NCBI GenBank assembly: GCA_023159155.1 | Contig: JAJNNX010000003.1 | Span: 1,736,001 to 1,800,000, forward strand | Direction: 5' to 3' | DNA from: Ustulina deusta | Lineage: Eukaryota > Ascomycota > Sordariomycetes > Xylariales > Xylariaceae | DNA length: 64,000 nt | In this document: positions 13,207 through 23,714 of the stretch, one piece after another | Layout of the letters: each line of letters begins with the position of its first letter | How positions within the stretch are numbered: position 1 is the first letter of the stretch | The notes under the pieces: model-generated | Told to the model about the DNA's origin: nothing | The model's input: the letters and a program-made list of their open reading frames with translations, nothing else | The model's database searches: none | Position numbers and translations under genes: made by a program

Positions 13207-13820
13207 GTCGGATACTCATTCATTCATATGGTTATGACGCGGCGGTTATGACGGATGGATTCAACTCGACTCGATTCAATACTTGATAGAAATGGATACG
13301 TGTGGGTGGTGTGAATGGAAATTGCGTTTTAGGGAGAGGTCTTAGAAATTGTCCTGATATTCCTGCCTAGGTAAGGTTTCGATTCACCTCGCGAGATTGA
13401 TCACTTCATGCGAAACGGCCCGAGACTAGACATCACATCCCTATTACAGACATTGATTAGGTAGTATGCTTACAATAGTCAATAAATTTGGAATCTCACG
13501 ATACACCTAGGGACAAACCGTCTCCCTGTTCGTACACAGTGCATATGGCTGTTCTTAAAACTTGTTTATTCGTTCGATCTTGGGGTATCTTGAGTATCAG
13601 CCTCGCCTAACAATAATGGAATGTAATTCCAACCGCAAAAAACTAAATCATGTCTTTTTTTCTTCTTCTCCTGAAACGCCAACGCTCGATACGCAAATGA
13701 CTATCTAACCCAGATCATCACCATCATCATCATCATCTCTCTCTGTCTCTCTCTCTATGACGACGGGCGCTCGACATGAGCAGGTAGCCGAGCAGGATTA
13801 TCCATACCAAAGGTTTCTTG
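13207..13820. other. Convergent intergenic region with microsatellite
   Basis: 3' flanks of the calpain gene (plus) and Fta4 gene (minus). Contains an ATC/CT-type simple repeat at about 13720-13757. No gene seen. Confidence 0.6.
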
Positions 13821-13924
13821 TCATAAGCGATCGAGTAATTTCTCTACTTTGTCTCGCTCGAGCGAATCGAGGTCCACGCACTCCTCGGCGTCCTCCACCA
13901 ACACACCCGACGCATTCCTTGTCC

Positions 13925-13963
<39 letters not shown>

Positions 13964-14853
13964 CCGGCAGCTGCGCGACACGGCCGGCGACGCGAGCCAG
14001 CAGAAGACGCATCCGCTCCAGCTCACGCTCCACCTCGCCGTTCCGCGTGACCAGGTTCTCCTGCACCGTCGTCGTCCGCGCGTGCGACGTCGTCGCCGAG
14101 TGCGTCGTGTCGTCGTCGTCGTTGTTGGTGTGGCTCGGCTCGAAAGGCGCGAGCAGCGCCGCCATGCGCCGCAGCCGCGCCACGCGCCCGCGCAACTCCT
14201 GCCGCCGCGCCGCGAGAGATGCCAGCGCCGTCGTCTGCTCGGCGTACCGCCGCGCCTCGGCCGGGTGGGCCTGCGCCTCGCGCGGCTTGTGCTGGTCCCA
14301 GGTCGGAGGCAGCGAGGCGATGGCTTCGTCGGCCGCTTTTAGGGGGCAAAGACAAGAAAGCGTTAGTTTTTTTTTTTTTCGTATACCGGCTTGGGGGAGA
14401 TGAGGCCATCTAGCGGTTTGCGTGTGTGTGGAATTCCGGAAGTGGTGGTATGAATAAATTAAAGAAAAAGAAAAAAAAAGACATACTGAAATCAGCGCCC
14501 ACCCTCAGACGCTGCCGCTCGACGTCTGTCCCGCCCCCGCCCCCGCCCTCGCCCTCGCCCCCGTCGTCGTCAGCGCGCAGGACGGCGCGCTCGGCTTCCT
14601 CGTAGAACAGGGCCTCGATCTGCTCGGCGAGATACCGCGACGCCTGCGGGGCGTAGACGCGGCGCGCGTGCTGCGCCAGGACGTGGTTCAGGCGGTAGAT
14701 GGCGTCGTCGACGGCGCGCGGCGGCAGCGCGGCCTCCTCGGCGCCGTCGTTGGACGCGCGCCACGTCGCCGAGGGCGCGAGGGCCTGCGAGAGATGCAGC
14801 GTCTGCGTCGCGAGGAAGGCCGACTTGTGCGCGATGATGGTCGGCGGCGCCAT
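13821..14853 (-). CDS. fta4: Kinetochore Sim4 complex subunit Fta4 (CENP-U/CENP-50-like)
   Basis: Structural subunit of the constitutive inner kinetochore (Sim4/CCAN complex) at the centromere. Exon 1 is 14853-14487, exon 2 is 14335-13821; removing the 151-nt intron (GTATGT donor, CTAAAAG acceptor) joins LRVGADFS-type sequence in frame to ADEAIASLPPTWDQ, giving 293 residues. Features resembling the Fta4 family are the start MAPPTIIAHKSAFL with AVDDAIYRLNHVLAQHARRVY after it, and a C-terminal coiled-coil half containing VQENLVTRNGEVERELERMR followed by LLARVAGRV. A run of 12 asparagines (about residues 248-259) comes from a pure AAC repeat. A glycine-rich GEGEGGGGGG stretch lies just before the intron. 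Family assignment is from remembered consensus; a divergent coiled-coil kinetochore protein of another name is possible. Confidence 0.75.
13926..13961. repeat. (GTT)12 microsatellite inside fta4, encoding polyasparagine
   Basis: Twelve perfect GTT units on the plus strand, read as AAC (Asn) codons on the coding minus strand. Such a tract is likely to vary in length between strains. Confidence 0.95.
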
Positions 14854-15030
14854 TGCGGGCGGCGGCGCGCGCAGGTCTCGTTTGCGACGACGATTTGTTG
14901 CTTGGGGAAGATGGTAGTCTAGTGGAGAGTCGGAGGGGTTTGCTTAATCTGGATAAATAGGTACTTAGTGGTAGATAGCCTGGAGGTAATTGATTTTGTA
15001 TTGCAGGTTGGCAGGTAAGTACCTAGATAG

Positions 15031-15476
15031 GAGTAATCAGACAAACTGAGGGTAGCCCACCCCTGTTGACCTGAGGGTACCCGTGCTTTTTTTATGTACC
15101 AGAGTACTTTTCATACAATCGATTAGAATATACCTTTAAAACCATTAAATAGATATATTTATAATTTACATAATTTGTATAAAATTTTATACTTGCATAT
15201 TTATTTTAATACAAATAACCTTGGTTACTTAAGGTAATTATATATGTTTACTCTTTTCCTTTTTTAAAAATAACAACTTACCTTAGAGTATTTTCTTTTT
15301 ACTTGTTGTATAAAATATATTATATGCATTAACTTAGCTATAAACATTCTATGTATTTAAACGTGCATTTCTAATCGATTGTGCGAAAAGTATTCTGTGG
15401 AGCACTAGTACTTAAAAAAAGCACGGGTACCCTCAGGTCAACAGGGGTGGGCTACCCTCAGTTTATCTGATTACTC
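15031..15476. mobile_element. Fold-back / MITE-like element with ~100-bp terminal inverted repeats
   Basis: The left end (GAGTAATCAGACAAACTGAG...) and the right end are inverted copies of each other. The first ~60 bp of each arm are almost identical and similarity continues, with small indels, to about 15129 on the left and from about 15371 on the right. The ~240-bp core is very AT-rich and has no coding capacity. A target-site duplication is not obvious. The arms could pair as a long hairpin. This resembles a non-autonomous DNA transposon; no related full-length element is in the window. Confidence 0.8.
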
Positions 15477-16165
15477 AAAGTCGCTGAAGCTTGACGCGTC
15501 TTAGGTAAGTCCTTAGCTGTTCGAACCCCGCGTTTCCACCACCTGCATGCATGCTCTTTAGATAGCTAGCGAGTGACTATGAGCGCCAATTCGCCGTCGA
15601 TAGCGGAGTTTATTGCCCCGCCATCAGGGCGCCTATCCTTTTTTCTCCTAGGTAAGTACGTAAGTACATAGTAGGTACTTAGATTGGCACATTTTGGGAA
15701 CCATTCACGTAACAACAATGTAGCAGTCCAGAGAGGTCATCTTTGATATTTCCCGAAAGGGCGTTTCCGGCTCTAAATTATATTTGTTGATCCCCCAGTT
15801 TCTACTGAAATATCTGAGTTCCTCGTATACCAAAGTTCGAGGCCCCCGGGACGGCCTCCTACCACAGCCCAATATGCTGGGCAGGAAAATGCATAGCCGG
15901 CGGTTATAAGGCTGTTGGTTTCACCGCCGCCATCATTAATATGTCCACGTATTCGGGAAATCAGGTAGAATACAGCCATGGGTAATATCGTATGAAGGAA
16001 CTTCCCCGCAGTTTGCTCGCTATCTACAGACGTACTTGGATGCCGAACAGAAAGAAGTGTCTTGCAATAGCCGAATGCGAAGCGCCTTCATACTTTTTTC
16101 ATGTCCATTGTCCAGTCGAGTTGATTGCGCATCGCTTCCAGGCTTGTTACAGGAGGACTGACAAC
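15477..16165. other. Intergenic region upstream of CoA-transferase-like gene
   Basis: No convincing gene. Contains AGGTAAGTAC/GTAGGTACTTAG motifs near 15650-15680 and presumably the promoter of the gene starting at 16166. Confidence 0.5.
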
Positions 16166-18058
16166 ATGGATACTTACACGGTGCAAAAGGAAGCGGCGCG
16201 GATCTTTTCCTCGGTACTATTGACGGACGAACGGCTCGAGATACCAGACGAGGTCCGCGCGCTCGCCGAAAGAACCTCCTTCGACCCGTCTGCGCTCTCG
16301 AAGCCGTTCTTGCCTGCGCCTGTGAAGTGCACCGAGTCGAGCGCGGCGTTGGTGAGTCGCGCAAGGGCCATTCCTTTCTTATCCTGACGATTGGCGACAG
16401 CGGAAAGACTCGTGTTCTGGTTGGATAATCCGGCTGAGAGATTTTCTCGCTTATGGGGCCGTGATGGATTTTTTTTTCGCCGAGACGGGAAATGACTGAC
16501 TGACTGACGTTTTGGTATATTCGAAGTGGGCGCTTCTGGGCACGTTCGGCAACGCCATCGCCGAACGGCGGTATGGCATCACGCAATCGTGCGTCGTCAG
16601 CAGCGACGTCGCTAGTCTGTTCCTGTTCTCGTTCCTGCTCCTGCGCGTCGGCGGGAGGCCCGTCGCAGACCCCGAGATCGCGGCGCGGTACTCCGTCTAC
16701 GACCTCACGGCGCAGATGACGCCGTGGCGCCGCCTCGTCACGAACGTGTATCCCACGCGCGACGGTCGCTGGTTCCACCTCCACGGCGGGCTGGACTCGG
16801 ATAAGAGCTTGCGTATGCTGGGTTTGCCCGCGCGCTTGGACGTTGTGGATGAGATGGAGGTTATTCGTCGGTTGGAGGAGAACGTGGCGAGGTACGATGC
16901 CGAGTGGTTGGATGCCGAAGCGAATGAATATTGGAGACAGGCTGGTGGTATCTGCCTCACACACGAGGAATATCGCGACAGCAAGCAAGGGAGGGCGGTT
17001 GCCGATGAGCCGCTGTATACCGTGGAAGAGTTTATGAGCGAGCGGTTGCCTCCTGTGCCCTGGCCGGAAGTCCGGACGGCGACGTTCCGCCCGCTAGAAG
17101 GCGTCAAACTCGTGGATCTCACGAGAGCTATCGCCGGACCTACCATCGCGAGACTTGCGGCGTTGTTTGGCGCTACCGTCGTCCGCGTGTCGAATATGGA
17201 ATTACCGGATCTGGGGATCGTGCTGTTTGAGAGTAACCTGGGCAAACGGGATGCGCATCTAAATCTGAAAACGGAGGATGGACGAAAAGCCTTGCGGGAG
17301 TTGATACAGGATGCCGACGTAGTGCTCGATGGGTACCGGCCGGGTGCGCTTGAGAGGTTGGGTTTTGGCCCGACGTATGTACATGAGATCGCTCGGAGAA
17401 GGGGGAAAGGCATTGTCTACGCCCGCGAGAACTGCTATGGCTGGAAAGGGCCGTGGAAAAATCGTAGTGGGTGGCAGCAGATCAGCGATGCCGTCACTGG
17501 CATCGGCTGGTTGTTTGGTCGTATGTGGGGTCGAGATGAGCCGGTGATGCCCTTCCTCCCTAATTCGGACTTCCAGACGGGTATTGTAGGATGCATTGGG
17601 ATCATGAACGCGCTAGACCGAAGGAGCAAGAAGGGAGGGAATTACCTTGTGTCAACTTCGCTGAATCAGCTGAATAGCTTTCTGATATCTCTAGGCACGC
17701 AATCCCCGGAGATACAGCAGAGTTTGCGTGACAGGTGGCCGGATATGCTGCGATTCCGATATTACGATGATTTACATCGTCAGATGAGGGTGGTGTGTAA
17801 TGTCACGAACCCCCCCAAGATATAACAATACTGATCATTACCGAATAGCTCGTGAGTTCCTTACCCAAGGTTGCGCCTGAGTTGTTCCAGATGAAGAATT
17901 TTCGGACGATGAAGGCGGATCTGGGGGTCCCGGATGAGGATATGGGGTTTCTTGGACCGGCCATCACTTACGATACTACCGAGCTAAGGTACAACTCTGG
18001 TAGCTGTATGCGAGGTACGCACAAACCAGAATGGCCGGAGGAGGATCAGGGTGCATGA
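16166..18058 (+). CDS. Family III CoA-transferase-like protein (CaiB/BaiF type)
   Basis: About 552 residues. Exons: 16166-16351, 16527 to 17789 or 17792 (two in-frame donors; GTGTGT at 17793 looks better), 17849-18058. The CoA_transf_3 core begins near FRPLEGVKLVDLTRAIAGPT and continues through ALFGATVVRV, GYRPGALERLGFG, GWQQISDAVTG and the C-terminal region. Enzymes of this family move CoA between carboxylic acids through an acyl-enzyme on a conserved aspartate. Here the matching stretch reads GGNYLVSTSLNQ, where fungal relatives normally have a V-D-V-S-L pattern, so the aspartate position (about residue 438) appears to be serine. The N-terminal ~190 residues form a second, diverged half, as in two-domain fungal members. 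The protein may be inactive as a transferase or have another role. Frame is kept across all three exons. Confidence 0.85.
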
Positions 18059-18200
18059 GGCTTAACACACATAACATCACTTCAGACTCGGTCCGTGTTC
18101 AAATTGTACAAATCTCAATGTAATTCGAGGGTATCACGCAGCATCACTATACCATTTACATAATTGCCGATCTCTGGCCGGCTAACGTTTCTGTGGACCC

Positions 18201-19640
18201 TCACCGTGGAGCTTTAATAAGGGACTCTATATGATCGGGTCCAACCCATGATGTACCTTCATCGTCGTCTTCTTGTTCGTCTTCGCTCTCGTCTTCGTCC
18301 ATAGCTTCGAAAGTGTCGTTGCCATAGCCAGTAGTCCCAGTCCTAACAGAGGAATCCACTGAAAAAGCAGGTGCTGCGGCTGGGGCAGATGATGCCAAAA
18401 CGGGCTGCGAAGACGGATAACTATTCGCTGGAGTCCGTAAGTGATGGTTAAGTATTGGCCCGGCCACCTGACTCGAAGAGGGGATGTTGGGAGCAGGGAC
18501 GGGCTCTTCTGCTTCTGCCGTTGCGATAGCAGCCTGCCATTGTAGCATTTCGGCCGCCATTTGCCGGCGGGATCGAGGTGAACACGCGCGGATACACCGA
18601 AGCTTCTCGTCAAATGACTTGAAGTTGGCACCTTGAGCTGCACCCAGGCCGGCTAGTGATTGGGCGATGGATACGTGCCCTCCCTCCTCCAGCTGATGTT
18701 TCTGCCGCAGATCTTCTTGCTGGTACCGTCGCTCACGCTCCAGTTGATGCCGAGCCTCCTCCCGCCGTTTGTCTCGAAGGAGCCGACTGTTAGTCTTGGG
18801 CTTCCTCGGCTTAAAGAGGAGACTTTTAGTCCTAGTAACAGATCTTGCCCACTCACTTCGAGCCTTCTCTTGTTCGGTTATGGGCTCGTTGGTGCACTTC
18901 TTGTATTGATTTTGGTATGTGCAATTTGCGCAAGCATGCCTGATTGTACTGATTGCCAAGACGGCAGGCGGCGAGACCACACACCGCGCGAAGGGGCCAT
19001 TGCTCAGCAAACAATTGCGACATGGATTTGGGTTCACCTGGCCGGATATATAGATCATGAGAGAGCTATAGTCATGAGATGTCCGCGGCACAAAGCCGCC
19101 TGCCTGGCGGTACTGATTCCACTCGACAGGCCGCAATGTTGGCTGGCGGATGAGAGCCTGGGCCAGCGGATGGATGGGCTCTGAAGCGTTGGCGAACTCA
19201 GCTGGTAAGCTCTGCAAGGCACTCTGCCAGGCCGTAATGTCACTGCGTATGCTGACATCCCCATGTGCTTGGGCTTCGCCGTCTCTGCGACCGGAAGTGG
19301 ATGTTGTTGATGCCGATGCCGATGCCGATGCCGATGCTGACCCTGATGCCGTTGCTGGGGAGTCCAATGCGGCAGCCGATGATGTGTGGATGGACGGTGG
19401 CGCAGGGGATCCTGGTGGCGCTGACGCAGCCATCAGTGTCGCTGTTGGTGCCGGCATACCATCTGGGGCGGCTGCAGCACCACCGGTACTCAGGCCATTA
19501 ATTCCCTGTTGGGCGAATCCCGCACGAATGGGTGGCGATTGCCTTGAGGTCAGGGCCGATGCTTGACGAGCAAACCAACTTGCCGTGGCAGCTTCGGCAA
19601 TGGATTGAAAATGCGCCGCCGATGCATCATCTTCCGCCAT
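18201..19640 (-). CDS. DUF3716 domain protein (cysteine-rich fungal protein of unknown function)
   Basis: Single-exon, 479-residue protein starting MAEDDASAAHF. The N-terminal 170 residues are Ala/Ser/Pro-rich and include a perfect (SA)n run encoded by a GATGCC-type repeat near 19312-19345. The recognisable part is at about 190-255: six cysteines spaced C207-x2-C210-x9-C220 and C237-x2-C240-x8-C249 (PCRNC...CANC...KKC), the pattern of DUF3716, probably a metal-binding module. After it come a basic, Glu/Arg-rich helical stretch (about 265-325), a segment with SFDEKLRCIRACSPRSRRQM, and a very acidic C-terminal tail (DEDESEDEQEDDDE). Function unknown; the zinc-finger-like cysteines and basic region fit nucleic-acid or protein binding, which is inference. 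It is convergent with the CoA-transferase-like gene. Confidence 0.8.
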   Translation of the reverse strand: MAEDDASAAHFQSIAEAATASWFARQASALTSRQSPPIRAGFAQQGINGLSTGGAAAAPDGMPAPTATLMAASAPPGSPAPPSIHTSSAAALDSPATASGSASASASASASTTSTSGRRDGEAQAHGDVSIRSDITAWQSALQSLPAEFANASEPIHPLAQALIRQPTLRPVEWNQYRQAGGFVPRTSHDYSSLMIYISGQVNPNPCRNCLLSNGPFARCVVSPPAVLAISTIRHACANCTYQNQYKKCTNEPITEQEKARSEWARSVTRTKSLLFKPRKPKTNSRLLRDKRREEARHQLERERRYQQEDLRQKHQLEEGGHVSIAQSLAGLGAAQGANFKSFDEKLRCIRACSPRSRRQMAAEMLQWQAAIATAEAEEPVPAPNIPSSSQVAGPILNHHLRTPANSYPSSQPVLASSAPAAAPAFSVDSSVRTGTTGYGNDTFEAMDEDESEDEQEDDDEGTSWVGPDHIESLIKAPR

Positions 19641-20256
19641 CCTCACCGCAAATCCAACAACCACTTGGAGAGCCCTACGAGATAGATGGCAAAGTTAGAT
19701 GGATCTGTTAAACACAGATGACCAAACCGATAGAGCACCTACCTATGAGATTTAGATGGACGTGAATTACACACGCGTTTCAAGGTGGCGTGGTGTTCCA
19801 AATAGAGTATAGCATGAACCCCAGCTTCGCGTCTGGGTGCGTCGATCGAAAACCGTGTGTCTAGATAGGTCCTGTGTAAAGACGTGTATACCTACATACA
19901 TAGAGAGTGTGTAATCGTATGTGCACTTTCGCAATCCCGTTTCTGATGATCATGTCCAGTATCTCCTGGTGGATTGACGGCAGATTGAAGTTAATAAGTG
20001 TGGCGTGTGGCTCTTGAGTGGATTGGATGGGCAGGCACATTGTACATTAAGTAGGCACCTAATTGAACCTAGTCTATGTACCTACCTAGGGGTAGGTTAG
20101 GTTTTAGAGGCAAGACGTCACCCCCCCCCTTCCCCGGTGCTGTTGGGAAGGGACAGGGGGAGTGGTATTCTATTACCCCTCACAGTGGGTTCTGTTCATT
20201 TAGTCTCCATCCTTACAAACTTGGCTTTTCCAACCAATGCTATAACAGTACTTGAG
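19641..20256. other. Intergenic region upstream of the DUF3716 gene
   Basis: No gene supported. Holds AGGTAGGT/ACCTACCT motifs at about 20050-20100, a C9 run near 20121, and probably the promoter of the minus-strand DUF3716 gene. Confidence 0.5.
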
Positions 20257-20258
20257 TA

Positions 20259-20444
20259 CAGTGGCTCAAAAAGAGTCCCGTCCGTGTTTTATCGAGGCCG
20301 AAATATCTTCATAATCTATTTTTAATATAAAGTAATTTTTGTGATTTATTTAGTTCTAAAACTTGTTATATATATATAACGCTTTCTATAGCAAAGGTAT
20401 ATAAACCTAAAAAAAAAACGAACGGGACTTTTTTCGAGTGACTG
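20259..20444. mobile_element. MITE with CAGT...ACTG termini flanked by TA (Tc1/mariner/pogo-like)
   Basis: A 186-bp AT-rich element. The left end CAGTGGCTCAAAAAGAGTCC and the inverse of the right end CAGTCACTCGAAAAAAGTCC are imperfect terminal inverted repeats of about 35 bp. TA dinucleotides at 20257-20258 and 20445-20446 immediately flank it, as expected for the TA target duplication of Tc1/mariner/pogo-class transposons. No coding capacity; presumably mobilised in trans. Confidence 0.75.
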
Positions 20445-20446
20445 TA

Positions 20447-21987
20447 GGTATGCATGAACTAATTGATGTCGCCTACCATCATTGATAATGGGTTACTTAC
20501 CTTCTAGAGGTCCGGGACACATATACAAGTACCTCCCGCACACCAATAATTATGTCAATATTTACTAAAGAAGAAAATTTGTCTGGGTCTTTCTCCATTC
20601 TTCGTCTTTGTTTTCTTTATTCTTCTGTTTAATCGTCCGCTTCAAGTTCTTCGAGAGCTATTTTATGAACTCATTGCCACTTTCATCCGCCTTAAATTTG
20701 GGGATCTGGCTACCGAGGTAGCTAAGAGCATGTATATTCGCAATTCAACTAGATAGAATGATTATCGTAACCTCATGTCGCTCCTCTTTTTATTTCAAAC
20801 TTGCCATGAAGAATTAAAAGCTCGTTACAGCAGCAGCTTTGTCTTGTCTGGTTTCATTTGTAGGGGAATGACACACATGCAAACCCGTGGTAGTCAATCA
20901 TATCGAGCACCTTTGCTCATAATGACGCGCTACTGACATAACATCTTCGAGGACTTTGTCCGTTACCGTCTCCGGCTACTAGCGCCTATAGATAGACTCT
21001 CGTCTGAGACCTATTATTATTCGGCCACGAGCTAGCTAGAGATGTGATCTATGCTGAGTCCCATTAAAAGACAGGATCGAATCGGATGCAATGAGCTTTT
21101 ATTAACTCACGGCGCTCTCGTGAGTCCTAATACCAGCAGTGGACAAAGGAGAAGATCATTAGGCTGCAAGTGCACTGGCAGTCCTCATGGTACTATGTTC
21201 ATCCCGAACTCACCGCCTTGGTAAACTCCTAGTCTCACCGAGATGAAATTGTTGAAGAACTTCTCTTAACAATGCCAACTTATCCATCCGATATCCTGCT
21301 AGCTTAGACATAGATACCATTTGCCTTGGGGCTCTCTCTACCAGTGAGAAATTTGGACTGTTACTCGAAGACGTCATTTACACGTTGATAGACTGATGAC
21401 CACAATGATCTTTTTTGGTCCTGATAGCCACAAGAATACCAACCCTAATAGTGTAACATCTTAAGAAGAGATGAAAGTCCTCTCTACGAACTCTAGACTT
21501 TCTATCTATTCTCGTGCACTGCTCGCTGTTCCGTGCTATACTACCGCGATTGACTATTCTGGCTCTTCCAAAGAAAGGGATTCTTTCATTCTCCCCCAAT
21601 ATTCTGGTTCCTTTCTATTCTTTCCATATGAAGGGTACGAGGTCACGCTAAGCTCCAATGTCTGACCAATGAACAGGCCGAAAAGGGGGCTCAAAGACAA
21701 CCCAAAGCTTTGAGGATAAGAATACAAATCCCACACGGCCACGCTAGGGTTAACAGAACAACGTTCATAGTACAGAGAGATCTTAATGGAGGATCATGGG
21801 GCCAACTCTACCTTCGCCTCCCTATGGGGCGAGGTTCTTTGTGCTGTTTATACCATTTGCCCCCGGATTTGCATTAGCAAGGGCGAAGCGTAGCTTTTTA
21901 AGGCCCAGCAGTGGCCCTTTCATAAACAATGGCCAAGTAGAGGTGTTCGTGAGAATATGTACTACAAAACTAATTAATTCTGAGAGC
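20447..21987. other. Intergenic region, no supported gene
   Basis: About 1.5 kb with only short frames. A minus-strand open stretch at 21378-21599 reads protein-like but matches nothing I know and may be a repeat remnant. The 3' end should include the promoter of the LysM gene. Confidence 0.5.
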
Positions 21988-22715
21988 ATGAGAACCGTCG
22001 AAACGCTGACGGCGGCTTTTGCCGCTTCCATGATCCAATTTGCGTCCGCAGCCGACATGGTCAACGAAAGGGATGTTGGCACCCAAGTTGTGCCACCTCC
22101 AGGACCTGTCCAGAATGGGGCTCTGGTCGACAGATGCGGTGGTTGGGCGCTGGCCACTCCAGGCATGACCTGCTACGCTCTCGCACAATCACTCGGCGTC
22201 GACCTCGTCACTTTCACGCTGCTGAATCCCCAGCTTGAGAAGGACTGTGTCCATAACTTCTGGGGCGGCTATTATTACTGCGCGGGTAAGAGTGTCTATT
22301 CAGCGGCCCATCCATTCCGCTTGTCCTCGCTTTGCTCTCATTCGTGAGCTACTGCGATGTTCACAGCTGACATATTGTAGGTCTCGCCCAAGACCACTCG
22401 GTGCTCACACAAGCCCCGCCCCCTCCCAAGAAATCGCCTCACTACGATTGCAATGGCGCTGCTGATGACCAATGTGCGTCCGCTGTGTTTGCGGCGAGCG
22501 AGACACCCGGGCCTATGGTAGACTGGTGTAAGCGGTACCTCGGAGGTCCCACGTGTACGGAGCGGCGTCCGGAAGGCATCTTTAGTTCGTACGACGGGTT
22601 CCCGAAACAAGCCATGGCTTCGAGTCTCTGCGCGTATCCAAGTGCACCTCCGATGGCACCGAGGTTCAGCACGGCTTGTCAATGCTTTACTCAGATGTAT
22701 CCTCAGCCTACATGA
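21988..22715 (+). CDS. Secreted LysM-domain protein, candidate effector
   Basis: Predicted secreted protein of 210 residues that may bind chitin or related N-acetylglucosamine polymers. Exons 21988-22285 and 22381-22715; the 95-nt intron (GTAAGA donor, TTGTAG acceptor) keeps frame. The ATG at 21988 is followed by a signal-peptide-like stretch (about residues 1-21, ending FASA). A single LysM-like domain lies at about 50-99, with WALATPGMTCYALAQSLGV, LLNPQLEKDC and FWGGYYYC matching the fungal pattern (Cys62, Cys87, Cys98). After a proline-rich linker (APPPPKK), residues about 115-205 form a second cysteine-rich module ending in STACQCF, like C-terminal modules in other fungal secreted proteins. 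Such proteins often shield hyphae or hide chitin from hosts; that role here is inference. Confidence 0.8.
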
Positions 22716-23714
22716 TGTGGATGCGGAGACGGCGTGCTTCTTGTCAATACTTATCCGCCGAGGTGAATTTATCGTTATATTTTTTCCCCTAAAAAGGTTT
22801 TGTTCGCTAAGTTTGTATTTAAAATTATTACATTTCCACGGCCGCATCCTTCATAAGACATTGTATAAAAATACCCACTGTGTATCACCAGAATGCCGTC
22901 ATCTTCGAGCTAGTATCCTGGCTTCATGGATGATCAGTCTGCCACGTCAAATCTCAAAAATGAAACCCTACTCGTGATATGCACCATGGAGCTGATCTTA
23001 GGATATTTAGAGCTGAGAATTGCATTCTAGGTAATTAGAATTAGTTTCAATCATAAATTTACAGTTAGTTTCCTTTCCTTCCAATACTTAACTAGGTCAG
23101 GTAGTTACTAAGGTGTTTACGTTAACATCACTGCTTCCTACAGAACGACACTTCTGGCCTACCCAAGGCGGAGCGGCCTCAAACACGGAGTAGCGAGGTG
23201 GGTTTGGTTTTAACCACCGTGACACCAGACATGTACTTAGGTAGGTTGATCGGTACCGTACCTAATCTTGAGTCAAGCAACAGCGATCTCAACTTGCTCG
23301 ACGGCCACAATGGCCCCTGCAGGTATCCCTTCCTCAGGAGGGATGGCCATGGCCTCGGAAGGTAGTACAGACCAAAGGTGAAACAGATGGCTCCCTCGTG
23401 GCTGTGGGTCATTGTCTAGGCGTGTAGAGCAATGGGAAGGTATAATCTTATATCTGCCTCCGTACCTATGGAGGCACTTTGCAGGCCCATGAAAGCAACT
23501 CTTGGGTGTGTCCGGATACCTACTACCTACTACCCAGGTACGCAGGTAGGTCATTTCCCATTTGTTTGCTTCCCGCCAAACAAGAATACGCGTTGAAATC
23601 GAGCAGTGTTTATGGGCAGCAAGGTTGCTCTTTACGCATCTGAAGTAGTACATCGTTCTATAATGCAATGCACATGAAACAAATGCAGTTTATATCCTTC
23701 ACAAAGTACATGGC
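22716..23714. other. Intergenic region, no supported gene
   Basis: No convincing gene. Several AGGTAGGT/ACCTACTACCTAC motifs at 23220-23265 and 23515-23555. Confidence 0.5.

Noticed and set aside
15515..15535. GTTCGAACCCC word resembling a tRNA B box
   Set aside because: No A box, cloverleaf or matching acceptor stem around it.
16020..16988. 322-codon minus-strand frame across the CoA-transferase-like gene
   Set aside because: Spans an intron and two exons of a better supported plus-strand gene and matches nothing.
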